A DNA stretch of 59,841 bases from UBA8904 sp035448625 (lineage in GTDB: Bacteria > Desulfobacterota > Syntrophia > Syntrophales > Smithellaceae). The stretch covers positions 1 to 59,841 of the forward strand of contig DAOTJI010000006.1 of the NCBI GenBank assembly GCA_035448625.1, written 5' to 3'. A model generated the notes under the pieces. It saw only the letters and a program-made list of their open reading frames with translations, searched no databases and was not told the DNA's origin. The translations under genes and the position numbers were made by a program. Positions 33,640-41,446 of the stretch are shown here, piece after piece. Every line of letters begins with the position of its first letter. Position 1 is the stretch's first letter.

Positions 33640-34368
33640 ATGGCAAGAATACCGGATCAGCCCGAAGACATTTTTGTACCCCTGACCGAGGACTATCTCA
33701 ATGCCTTCGGCAGGGATCTGGTTTCCCTGATGCTTTACGGCAGCGCGGCGGGCGGCTCTTACGTAAAGAGGAAATCGGACATCAATCTTCTGGTGGTTCT
33801 GACGCCGGAAGGCATGAACCGCCTGGAAGACGCCTTTGTTTTGGTGAAAAAATGGAGAAAGCGCAATGTGGCCGTACCGCTGTTTTTGACAAAGGAATTC
33901 ATTGCTTCCTCTCTGGATGCATACCCGATCGAATTTCTCAACATGCAGCAGCATTGCGTTTTGATTTACGGGGAAAATGTTCTCGAGCCGCTGGTGTTCA
34001 AACCGGAGGATCTCCGCCTGCAGATCGAACGGGAAATCAAATCCAAGATCATTTTGCTCCGGGAAGGGTATCTGGAATCCGAAGGGTCGGCGCGCCGCGT
34101 CAGAGAACTGATCGGCCGATCGCTGGTCGCCCTGGTTTCCATTTTTAACGCTATGCTGCATTTAAAGCAGGCCCGCCCCCCCCGGCACAAGAAGGAAACG
34201 ATTGAGGAAGCCGGCAGGATTTTCGGCGTCGATGCGGCCGTCTTTGCGCGTTGTTTCGACATCAAGGCCAAAACGGACGGACTTTCCGGCAAAGAAGTGT
34301 TGGAGGTGTTCAAACGGTATTTGCAGGAAGCGGAAAGAATCAGTCATTTGATCGATGGATTAAAATAA
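33640..34368 (+). CDS. Nucleotidyltransferase-like protein
   Basis: About 242 residues. The N-terminal GSAAGGSYVKRKSDINLLVV resembles the MNT/KNT nucleotidyltransferase motif (GS...DxD), but the second acidic residue is Asn (SDIN), so one metal ligand is missing. The rest is helical (EIKSKIILLREGYL, RRVRELIGRSLVALVSIF), like HEPN or minimal nucleotidyltransferase partners. GGATGGAG fits the ATG at 33640 better than the one at 33631. It sits between the TPM gene and lemA, likely in one operon. Function not known; a pseudo-enzyme or regulator is possible. Confidence 0.7.
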   Translation: MARIPDQPEDIFVPLTEDYLNAFGRDLVSLMLYGSAAGGSYVKRKSDINLLVVLTPEGMNRLEDAFVLVKKWRKRNVAVPLFLTKEFIASSLDAYPIEFLNMQQHCVLIYGENVLEPLVFKPEDLRLQIEREIKSKIILLREGYLESEGSARRVRELIGRSLVALVSIFNAMLHLKQARPPRHKKETIEEAGRIFGVDAAVFARCFDIKAKTDGLSGKEVLEVFKRYLQEAERISHLIDGLK

Positions 34369-34392
34369 ATTTACGCGATGGAGGAGGAAAAA

Positions 34393-34965
34393 ATGTCGGC
34401 AGGAAAGAAAATCATCATTGTGGTGGCGGTCATTGCCGTTTTGGGGATTTCTCTGTATTCCCTTTTCGCGGGCAACTACAACAAATTCGTGAAAATGGAT
34501 GTCGCCATCAAGTCGGCCTGGGCACAGGTGGAAAATCAGCTGCAGCGCCGCTACGACCTGATTCCCAATCTGGTGGAAACGGTCAAAGGCTACGCCAAGC
34601 AGGAGAAGGATGTGCTGGTGGAAGTGACCAACGCACGCTCGAAAGTCGGCGGAGCCGGGACGGTTCCCGACAAGATCGCGGCCAACAACGAACTGACGGG
34701 AGCCTTGAGCCGTCTGATGGTCGTCGTGGAGCGCTACCCGGACTTGAAGTCGAATCAGAATTTCATGCAGTTGCAGGATGAACTGGCCGGGACGGAAAAC
34801 CGCATTGCCGTGGAAAGAATGAGATACAACGATGCCGTGAAAATCTACAACCAGGCCATCCGGACGTTCCCGGCCAATATTGTCGCGGGCATGTTCGGAT
34901 TTAAGGAAGCCGCCTTCTTTGAAGCGCCCAAAGAAGCCAAAGCCCCGCCTCAGGTCAAATTCTGA
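34393..34965 (+). CDS. lemA: LemA family protein
   Basis: 190 residues: an N-terminal membrane anchor (KKIIIVVAVIAVLGISLYSLF) followed by a helical LemA domain exposed outside the cytoplasm. Family signatures AWAQVENQLQRRYDLIPNLV, KGYAKQEKDVLVEVTNARS and NRIAVERMRYNDAVKIYN are present. GGAGGAGG directly precedes the ATG at 34393; an ATG at 34378 five codons earlier is itself followed by that site and is rejected. It closes the TPM-nucleotidyltransferase-lemA operon, which ends in a strong terminator. Confidence 0.92.
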   Translation: MSAGKKIIIVVAVIAVLGISLYSLFAGNYNKFVKMDVAIKSAWAQVENQLQRRYDLIPNLVETVKGYAKQEKDVLVEVTNARSKVGGAGTVPDKIAANNELTGALSRLMVVVERYPDLKSNQNFMQLQDELAGTENRIAVERMRYNDAVKIYNQAIRTFPANIVAGMFGFKEAAFFEAPKEAKAPPQVKF

Positions 34966-34974
34966 TCCCGCATT

Positions 34975-35015
34975 CATGAGGGGAACGGTGTCTGACCGTT
35001 CCCCTCATGCTTTTT
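34975..35015 (+). terminator. Terminator after lemA, built on a GGAACGGT palindrome (copy D)
   Basis: A 15-bp perfect stem, CATGAGGGGAACGGT (34975-34989) with ACCGTTCCCCTCATG (34995-35009), loop GTCTG, then C and five T. The GGGAACGGT/ACCGTTCCC core is the same as in the dispersed palindromes, here used as a rho-independent terminator. Confidence 0.88.
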
Positions 35016-35054
35016 GCCGTTTGGATTCAGCGCCGGTGAAGCCGCTCGCCCCGC

Positions 35055-36428
35055 CTATTTTTTGTTGGACTGTCTCCAGATCTTTCTCTTTTCGGCTTCC
35101 CGGATCAGGTCCTCTCGGAAATCCGGATGGGCGATGGAAATCAGTTTTTCCGCGCGGTACCAGGTGGGGCAGGTTTTCAGAGACACGCAGCCGTATTCGG
35201 TGACCACATGGTTCACCATCTGCCGGGTCACGGTGGTGATGGAGCCGATGTCGAAATTCGGCACGATTCTGGAAATGACCGAGCCGTCCTTGTTGGTGTG
35301 CGTGGAGGGCAGGCAGATAAAGCTGCGCCCGCCTTTGGACCAGTAGGCGCCGAGGACGAAGTCCGACATGCCGCCGTTGCCGGACACCTGCTTGAATCCC
35401 GAGCTCTCCGCGTTGACCTGGCCGTAGAGATCCACCTGCAGGGCCTGGTTGATGGAGACCAGGTTTTCGATCTGGCAAAGTTGCGTCGGGTGGTTCACGT
35501 AACCGACGGAACAGGAGGCGATGGCGGGATTGTGGTCCATCCACTCGTAAAGCTTTTTGTTGCCCAGCGCAAAGGTATAATTGATTTTTCCCGTGTCGAA
35601 CTTCTTGTGCCGGCCGGTCATTCTTCCGGACTCGTACATGTCCCGGTAGGCGTCCACCAGCATTTCCGTCCAGCCGCCCAGATCTTTCAAATCCGTCTCG
35701 CTGATCATCTTCCCCAGAATGTTCGGCATGCCGCCGATGCCCAGTTGAATGCAGTCGCCGTCCTTGAGGTACCGAAGAACATTTTCGGCGATTTTCCGGT
35801 CCACGTCGGTCGGCGTGACTTCGGGCAGTTCGGCCAGCGGCGTGTTTTCGCCCTCCACGACATACGTGACCTGAGAGATATGGATCCGCTCCATGTTTCC
35901 CCCGTAACAATAGGGGATATTCTCGTTGACCTCCACAATGCAGGCTTTGGCCGTGGTGGCCTGGAGATAGCAGCAGGAATTGTGAAGGCCCCAGTTGAAG
36001 AAGCCGTCTTTATCCATCGGCGTCACCTGGCAGAAGAACACGTCACGCAGCTTCGTGCCCAGTTTTGACGGATCCGTCTGAGCGTATCTCATGTAGAGCT
36101 CCGACTCACCGTAGAGCGTCGGCTGATAGAAAACCCCTTTGCACTGCTGCTGCATGATGCGGGTCAGCAGGCTGAAATGCTGGTCGTTGTAAGTGAACAC
36201 TTCACCCTGCGGATCCTTGAGCACGACTTCCGGAACCGGCGGAATCGTCACCGCCGCCATGATGTTGATGTCCTTCAGCTCCTCCTTGCGGGCCGCCAGG
36301 GCCCGGTCGCAGAGAACCGGCTTCCCGTTGAACATGGCGAAGTCGATCCAGTCGCCTGATTTGACGATGCGCACCGCCTCTTCGGCCGTTCGCAGTTTTT
36401 CCTTGTACAGTTCCTGATGATTTTTCAA
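35055..36428 (-). CDS. Acetyl-CoA hydrolase / butyryl-CoA:acetate-type CoA-transferase
   Basis: 457 residues, type I CoA-transferase. Catalytic Glu is E255 in GGWTEMLVDAY; the GIGGMPNILGK and SGNGGMSDFVLGA loops are intact. CSVGYVNHPTQLCQIENLVSI and the long N-terminal domain place it in the branch with succinyl-CoA:acetate and butyryl-CoA:acetate enzymes. The start is taken as TTG at 36428, eight bases after AGGAGG; no ATG fits. It has a perfect-consensus promoter and a 200-base leader. It converges on lemA. It is the third AbfT-fold protein in the window. Confidence 0.88.
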   Translation of the reverse strand: MKNHQELYKEKLRTAEEAVRIVKSGDWIDFAMFNGKPVLCDRALAARKEELKDINIMAAVTIPPVPEVVLKDPQGEVFTYNDQHFSLLTRIMQQQCKGVFYQPTLYGESELYMRYAQTDPSKLGTKLRDVFFCQVTPMDKDGFFNWGLHNSCCYLQATTAKACIVEVNENIPYCYGGNMERIHISQVTYVVEGENTPLAELPEVTPTDVDRKIAENVLRYLKDGDCIQLGIGGMPNILGKMISETDLKDLGGWTEMLVDAYRDMYESGRMTGRHKKFDTGKINYTFALGNKKLYEWMDHNPAIASCSVGYVNHPTQLCQIENLVSINQALQVDLYGQVNAESSGFKQVSGNGGMSDFVLGAYWSKGGRSFICLPSTHTNKDGSVISRIVPNFDIGSITTVTRQMVNHVVTEYGCVSLKTCPTWYRAEKLISIAHPDFREDLIREAEKRKIWRQSNKK

Positions 36429-36634
36429 ATTTACATCCTCCTGGCACAAAATATTTTTATATTCACCGGTGATGTCCGGCTTTCCACTGGGTTATGCCAT
36501 ACGCCTGGCGCAGGGCAGGACTGTTTTCCGCGTGAATTCGTTTGGGACCGGTCAAGACAGGAGAAAGGCTTCAAAACGCTTCATCGGATTTTCGGATCAG
36601 GGAATCGCAGGCGCGATGCCCGGAAGTTTCTTGG

Positions 36635-36663
36635 ATTATAGACAAGGGAATTCGTGTTGTCAA
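36635..36663 (-). promoter_or_regulatory. Perfect consensus sigma-70 promoter of the CoA-transferase gene
   Basis: Minus strand TTGACA (36663-36658), 17-base spacer, TATAAT (36640-36635). Transcription from about 36628 gives a leader of about 200 bases before the TTG start. Confidence 0.8.
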
Positions 36664-36680
36664 GATTTTCTGACTTACGG

Positions 36681-37577
36681 TCAGGTCCCTTCCGGGCCGA
36701 AACCCGTCCGCCAGAGGCCGTCCGTCATGATGATGCGGGAAGGATCCCCGGGCCGCGCCGGTTGCTTGTATCTTTCAATGCCGTATTCCGGGTCATGAGG
36801 CAGTTTGATCATGTTTTCCCCGGGCTCGGGCAGAATGGGATAAATGGCCCTTCTGCGGACCCCGGCAAAAAGTTCGTCAAGGCAGGGGTAGCGGGTCAGT
36901 TCTTCCAGCGTCTTCAGGGTCGGCGGCATCAGCACGATTTCCCTGCCGCGGTACCTGCGCAAAACTTCTTCGGGTCCGGCCCAGAGGCTGTCCGTCAGTT
37001 CGCCCTGATCGGTGGCGGCTGACTGGTTTTCCGGGAGCGCGGCCAGAAAAAAACGGGTACTGAATCGCTTCGGCAGGAATTCCGGCGTAATCCAGTGGGC
37101 GTAGGGGACCAGTAAGTCGAGGGGAAAAAGCAGATTTTCACGCCGGGCCATCTCGCCTAAAGTTATCCGGCCGGCGTTCAGTTCTCTGCGGTAGGCGGCA
37201 AATCGCGCCCTTTGCCCTTCCGAATTCAGTTCCAGGGGGCTTCCGTCCCGCTTCCGCGCCAGCAGGATACCCGTTTCTTCAAAGGTTTCCCGGATGGCGC
37301 AGACAAACAGGCTCTGCGCCGTTTCCGGGGAAAGGGAAGCATCCGGCAGGAGCTTGTGCAGATCGAAGCCCGGCGGCGGGGAAATAAAGCTCCGGAGCCC
37401 TTCATCCCGGTCGGCTTCCGCAATCTGACCGCCCGGGAAAACATACGCCTCCGCCATGAAAGACGAGCGGCTGTGGCGGCGGGCCAGAAAAACATGCCAG
37501 GCATCCGCCGGATGGCTGCTCACCAGAATGACGGTCGCCGACTCTTTCGGCACGGAAGGTTGTCCGGATGGGGGCAC
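36681..37577 (-). CDS. Nudix hydrolase with split Nudix box (NUDT19-like)
   Basis: 298 residues. VFPGGQI and RETFEETGILL are the two ends of the Nudix box, but about 45 residues separate them where the standard box has a few, the same arrangement as in the CoA-diphosphatase NUDT19 family. The catalytic glutamates in RETFEETG are intact. In NUDT19-like enzymes CoA or acyl-CoA is cleaved, which suits the many acyl-CoA enzymes here (inference). It follows the SDR gene by 14 bases and belongs to that operon. Confidence 0.85.
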   Translation of the reverse strand: MPPSGQPSVPKESATVILVSSHPADAWHVFLARRHSRSSFMAEAYVFPGGQIAEADRDEGLRSFISPPPGFDLHKLLPDASLSPETAQSLFVCAIRETFEETGILLARKRDGSPLELNSEGQRARFAAYRRELNAGRITLGEMARRENLLFPLDLLVPYAHWITPEFLPKRFSTRFFLAALPENQSAATDQGELTDSLWAGPEEVLRRYRGREIVLMPPTLKTLEELTRYPCLDELFAGVRRRAIYPILPEPGENMIKLPHDPEYGIERYKQPARPGDPSRIIMTDGLWRTGFGPEGT

Positions 37578-37591
37578 GCCGTCTCCTTTGT

Positions 37592-38380
37592 CTATTTGGC
37601 GATCTGCCCGCCGTCCACGACCATGATGTGGCCGGTGATGAATCGGGATGCTTCGGAGGCCAGGAATACCGCCGCGCCTTTCATATCGTCGATTTCGCCG
37701 ACGCGGCGCAGGGGAATTTCGTTGACAATGGCGTCGCGGATCGCTTTGAATTCCGGCTTGTCGATGTAAGCCATCATATCCGTGTGGAAAAATCCCGGCG
37801 CGATGGCGTTGACCCGGATTTTATAGGGCGCCAGCTTCACCGCGAGGTTCATGGTCAGCAGGTTGATGGCCGCCTTGGTGGAGTTGTAGGGAACGGCCGG
37901 ATGCGCTTCCTCGATGGAGCCGCGGAACGCCATGACGGAGGAGATGTTGATAATGTTGCCGCCTCCCTGCTCCTTCATGAGGCGCGCCACTTTCTGCGTC
38001 AGCACCCAGACACCCCGGACGTTGACGTTGAACAGCTGGTCCCATTTTTCCAGCGGGAAATCCAGCGTGGGCGCGCCCCAGGTCGCCCCGGCGTTGTTGA
38101 CCAGAATGTCGATGCGGCCGAATTTGGCCACGGCTTCCTTCAGCATGGCATCCACGGTGTCTTCCTTGGCCATGTCGCAGGCGATCGCCACGGCCTTCAC
38201 TTTTTGATTGGCCTCGAGTTCGGCGGCGGTCGCCTCGAGATTTTTGATTTTGCGCGAGGTCAAAATAATATCCGCGCCCGCTTCCGCGAGTCCTGTGGCG
38301 ATAAACTTGCCGATGCCTCTGCCGCCGCCCGTTACCAGCGCCACTTTGCCTTTCAGTGAAAACATGTCCGTCAGTTTCAT
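37592..38380 (-). CDS. Short-chain dehydrogenase/reductase
   Basis: 262-residue classical SDR. TGGGRGIG is the nucleotide loop, NNAG the second, and YNSTK the catalytic Tyr/Lys with Ser in NIINISS. The C-terminal FITGHIMVVDGGQI is typical of 3-oxoacyl-ACP/acyl-CoA or gluconate-type reductases. AAGGAGGAAGCT precedes the ATG at 38380 and decides the start against in-frame ATGs further up. The divergent LysR regulator is its likely controller. Confidence 0.92.
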   Translation of the reverse strand: MKLTDMFSLKGKVALVTGGGRGIGKFIATGLAEAGADIILTSRKIKNLEATAAELEANQKVKAVAIACDMAKEDTVDAMLKEAVAKFGRIDILVNNAGATWGAPTLDFPLEKWDQLFNVNVRGVWVLTQKVARLMKEQGGGNIINISSVMAFRGSIEEAHPAVPYNSTKAAINLLTMNLAVKLAPYKIRVNAIAPGFFHTDMMAYIDKPEFKAIRDAIVNEIPLRRVGEIDDMKGAAVFLASEASRFITGHIMVVDGGQIAK

Positions 38381-38450
38381 AGCTTCCTCCTTCATAAAAT
38401 AGGGTCGACCGGGTATTTTCCGGAGACGTTCCAATGTGATCGGGGACTCT

Positions 38451-38478
38451 ACCATAATTGGCCGGGGCCCGTAAACAA
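38451..38478 (-). promoter_or_regulatory. Possible promoter of the SDR-Nudix operon
   Basis: Minus strand TTGTTT (38478-38473), 16-base spacer, TATGGT (38456-38451), within the SDR/LysR divergent gap. Only a moderate match. Confidence 0.35.
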
Positions 38479-38546
38479 AATATGAATAAATGACCGAAAA
38501 CCCGGTACGGGCGACATTGGCTTTGTGGATAAAGGATATTTATGTT

Positions 38547-39503
38547 ATGTGGTTAGCCATGATGGACGACCGGCTGAAAAATATGACCCTGCAGCAGATG
38601 GAAGCGCTGATATATCTGGTGGAAGAGCGGAGTTTCAGCCGCGCGGCCGGGCGGATGCTTCTGACACAGCCCGCTTTGACCAAACAGATCCGCCACGTGG
38701 AAGACTGTCTGGGCGTGAAGGTGGTCAACCGCAGCCGCGACGGCGTTTCCCTGACGCCGGAGGGAAAGATTCTTTACGATGCCGCACGACGGATCGTCCG
38801 GCTGCGCCGGGACGCGGCGGACAAAATCCGGCAGCTTCAACAGCAGGCGGGCGGCGACGTCTATCTGAGCGCGAGCACGATTCCGGCCACCTACATTTTG
38901 CCGCGCGCCATCAGCGCCTTTAGAAACAAGCATCCCGACATCCGGATTTTTCTCAAAACGGAAGACAGTGAAGAAGTCATCAACCAGGTGCTGGACCGGG
39001 AGGTGGAAATCGGCTGCGTCGGGAAAAGACCGCAAAACGCGAAACTCGCCGGGGAACCCGTCTGGCACGACCGGCTGATTCTGGCGGTTGCCGCGGGGCA
39101 TCGCTGGATCGAAAAAGGGCTCGTCTCCGTTTCCGAACTGCTGGAAGAGCCTTTTGTCCTGCGGGAAAAGGGTTCGGCGACCCGCGAAGTTTTTGAATCG
39201 TATATGAGAGAACAAAAGTCCGTTCGCCTTGCGGACTTCAACATCTGCGGCGAATTGGGCAGCTCCGAGGCCATCAAGGAAGCGGTTTTGGCGGGTTTGG
39301 GCGTCTCCGTTTTGTCTGTGCACGCCGTAGCCAGAGAACTGGCTTCCGGGATGCTGTTCGAGATTCCGTTGGCCTCCTGCCGTATCGAACGCCGGTTTTA
39401 CTTGATTTACCTCAAACCGTTTGAGCCCCGCACGCATCATAAAACCTTTTTGGATTTTCTGAAGCACTACAAGGCGGTTCCCGCCCCGGGGGGAAAATCC
39501 TGA
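38547..39503 (+). CDS. LysR-family transcriptional regulator
   Basis: About 318 residues: an N-terminal winged helix (MEALIYLVEERSFSRAAGRM, LTQPALTKQIRHVEDCLG) and a two-lobe effector domain (STIPATYILPRAISAFRNKH and onward). Start uncertain: ATG 38547 has AAAGGA 11 bases before it; 38559 and 38562 are alternatives. It is divergent from the SDR-Nudix operon across about 170 bases, the usual layout for a LysR regulator and its target. The effector is unknown. The effector domain is of the CysB/CbbR-like branch. Confidence 0.87.
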   Translation: MWLAMMDDRLKNMTLQQMEALIYLVEERSFSRAAGRMLLTQPALTKQIRHVEDCLGVKVVNRSRDGVSLTPEGKILYDAARRIVRLRRDAADKIRQLQQQAGGDVYLSASTIPATYILPRAISAFRNKHPDIRIFLKTEDSEEVINQVLDREVEIGCVGKRPQNAKLAGEPVWHDRLILAVAAGHRWIEKGLVSVSELLEEPFVLREKGSATREVFESYMREQKSVRLADFNICGELGSSEAIKEAVLAGLGVSVLSVHAVARELASGMLFEIPLASCRIERRFYLIYLKPFEPRTHHKTFLDFLKHYKAVPAPGGKS

Positions 39504-39560
39504 GTCCGGGGGGCGCGCGTCGTTTTTCCCGAGCCGGTCGGAGTCTTTGGCGGATCCGGT

Positions 39561-39890
39561 TCACGCAAAAAAGAACAGAGACGAAGGGAAGGTTTCAAAT
39601 AGCAGCTTTTTCACCCCTTCGAGCGAGGTTGGATCCGTGAACGGCTCCACCAGGCTTACGGGGAGACCGGACGTTTTATCCGTTTTGCAATGCCAGGAGG
39701 CAATCAATCCGGGAACATAAATGACGCGGCAATCCACCGCGCCGCAGCAGGCGCTTCCGACGGTCGTGAGCCCCTCGACATACAGAAGCTGACGGCTGCC
39801 GTACGACAGGCGTCCTTCGGAAGTCACCTTCAGGATGACGGACATCAAACGGATTTCCCCGCCGCAGGGGACGTGAATGTATGCGTCCAT
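39561..39890 (-). CDS. Unknown cysteine-containing protein, 109 residues
   Basis: No family recognised. From ATG 39890 (GGGAG six bases before) the protein starts MDAYIHVPCGGEI and has five cysteines, including ACCGAVDC and SWHCK, which could bind metal. VTSEGRLSYGSRQLLYVEG and CRVIYVPGLIASW read as beta strands. It ends in a hydrophobic FPSSLFFFA. It is convergent with the LysR gene and divergent from the V-ATPase operon. The longer frame from a TTG at 39971 lacks a ribosome site. Confidence 0.5.
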   Translation of the reverse strand: MDAYIHVPCGGEIRLMSVILKVTSEGRLSYGSRQLLYVEGLTTVGSACCGAVDCRVIYVPGLIASWHCKTDKTSGLPVSLVEPFTDPTSLEGVKKLLFETFPSSLFFFA

Positions 39891-40027
39891 GCAAGCTCCC
39901 ATGAAAACATGGATTCCTTTTACCCCGCCCGGCCGTTTGGGGCAAATCAAATCTTTGAACGGGGAGGACAACGGGATTGCGGGGTGAAATCAAGGTATCC
40001 CCACCCTTGTTTTTATCCATATTTTCG

Positions 40028-40056
40028 TTGACATGTAAAATTTGAACCGTTATAAT
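40028..40056 (+). promoter_or_regulatory. Perfect consensus sigma-70 promoter of the V-ATPase operon
   Basis: TTGACA (40028-40033), exactly 17 bases, TATAAT (40051-40056). It lies 117 bases before the first V-ATPase gene and would start near 40063. Confidence 0.85.
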
Positions 40057-40173
40057 TTCAGCCAACACTGCTCTTTCGGTCGCAAGGTTCTACGGTACGT
40101 TTTTCATCCGGATCGATTCAGGCAGAACCAAAAACAAACGTCAACCAATCAGCAGGCAAATCAGGGGGCAGGT

Positions 40174-40482
40174 ATGGATGAGGTGATCACCCGGATTGTT
40201 GCCATTGAAAGACAGTGCTCCGCCGAAGTCGAGCAGGCCCGGCAAAACTATTCCAAAAACATTGAATCCCGCCGCCGCCGCCTTGAGGAAGAAAAAACCA
40301 GGGCGTTTGCGCAAATCACCACTTCGGAGAATCTCCGCCTGACCCGCGCGATCGAGGAGGCCCAAAAAAAAACCGGGGAGGCCTCTTCGGCGTTTCAAAG
40401 AGACTGCGAAAGTCCTTTTCAAAATCCGGCTCTGGTTGAAGCGGTCCGGGAAGACATCATCTCCATCCTGCTCGGGGGGTAG
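40174..40482 (+). CDS. ntpF: V-type ATPase subunit G/H (stalk)
   Basis: 102-residue, highly charged, almost wholly helical protein (QARQNYSKNIESRRRRLEEE, AIEEAQKKTGEASSAF), the heterodimer partner of subunit E in the peripheral stalk. It ends with a short globular tail (ALVEAVREDIISILLGG). The ATG at 40174 follows a G-rich site (AGGGGGCAGG); the in-frame upstream codons lack one. It is the first gene of the operon, six bases ahead of subunit C. Sequence identity among these stalk subunits is low, so the call rests on length, coiled coil and position. Confidence 0.75.
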   Translation: MDEVITRIVAIERQCSAEVEQARQNYSKNIESRRRRLEEEKTRAFAQITTSENLRLTRAIEEAQKKTGEASSAFQRDCESPFQNPALVEAVREDIISILLGG

Positions 40483-40488
40483 AAAGCG

Positions 40489-41439
40489 ATGCGGAACTAC
40501 GCCGACGTGCCCAATTTACACGCGCGGATCCACGCCATGAGAAGCCGCCTCTTTACCCTGCGGGACTACATCCTGATGATTCGGGAGCCCGAGACCCTGC
40601 CCGGCCACGTCTCTGGAATACAGGATCCGACGGAAGCCAAGGAGACGCTCTTTGGGGAGCAGATCGCGCCGGTGTTCCGTCTGGCCACGGCCCATGAAAA
40701 ATACACGCCGTTTTTTATCGCTCATCTCCGCCAGTATGAGGCGCACAACGCCAAGATTCTTCTGGCGATGGCGGCAGGCCACCGGAGCTTCCGCCAGTGG
40801 TATGATATCGGCCCCTTTGCCGCTCTGGACAGAGGACTGCTGGAGGAGCGGTTATCGCTGGACGACGTTAAATCGCTTCTGGCCGACCTCTATCAGGACG
40901 ATGCATTCAGGACCATTTCCGGCTACCGGCAGCTGGTGGTTCATCTGGATGACTGCACCGCCCGGAATCTTTATCGCTCCGCCGAACTCCTTTCCGGCGC
41001 CGCCACGGAGGAATTTCGCGAAATGATGCTCAAACGGCTGGCCGTAATGATCCTGATCTGGTCATACCGTCTGGGCGTTCATCACCGCTTCCCGCAGGAT
41101 AAAATCCGTTTTTACATGGACAAGTTTCAGGCGCTTTACGGGGGCAAGGCCTGGTATCGGGTTGGTCTGGAACAGGAAGCGCTCGCGGCCTATCTCGAGC
41201 AGAGAAGGAAAGATACGGGACAGGAACCTTCCGTTGCGGAAGTGGAACATTATCTTGAACAGACCTATTACGCCTGGATTGCCCGTACATTCCACCGGGA
41301 TTTTCACTCCATTTGCTGCGTGGTTTCCTATTTGTGGCTTCTTTATTACCAGATCCGGAATCTTTTTCGGATCATTGACGGCCGCCGCTACGGCCTCGGC
41401 ACCGATGCGATCATCCGCCGAATGATCTGTGAAGCGTGA
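40489..41439 (+). CDS. ntpC: V-type ATPase subunit C (central-rotor adaptor)
   Basis: 316 residues of the V-ATPase C/AC39 family, the funnel that links the rotor ring to the central axle. N-terminal ARIHAMRSRLFTLRDYILM and C-terminal DFHSICCVVSYLWLLYYQIR, NLFRIIDGRRYGL are family signatures. The protein is within the usual 320-350 range. Six bases separate it from the G/H gene and seven from subunit I, so translation is likely coupled. Confidence 0.88.
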   Translation: MRNYADVPNLHARIHAMRSRLFTLRDYILMIREPETLPGHVSGIQDPTEAKETLFGEQIAPVFRLATAHEKYTPFFIAHLRQYEAHNAKILLAMAAGHRSFRQWYDIGPFAALDRGLLEERLSLDDVKSLLADLYQDDAFRTISGYRQLVVHLDDCTARNLYRSAELLSGAATEEFREMMLKRLAVMILIWSYRLGVHHRFPQDKIRFYMDKFQALYGGKAWYRVGLEQEALAAYLEQRRKDTGQEPSVAEVEHYLEQTYYAWIARTFHRDFHSICCVVSYLWLLYYQIRNLFRIIDGRRYGLGTDAIIRRMICEA

Positions 41440-41446
41440 GGTCGAT

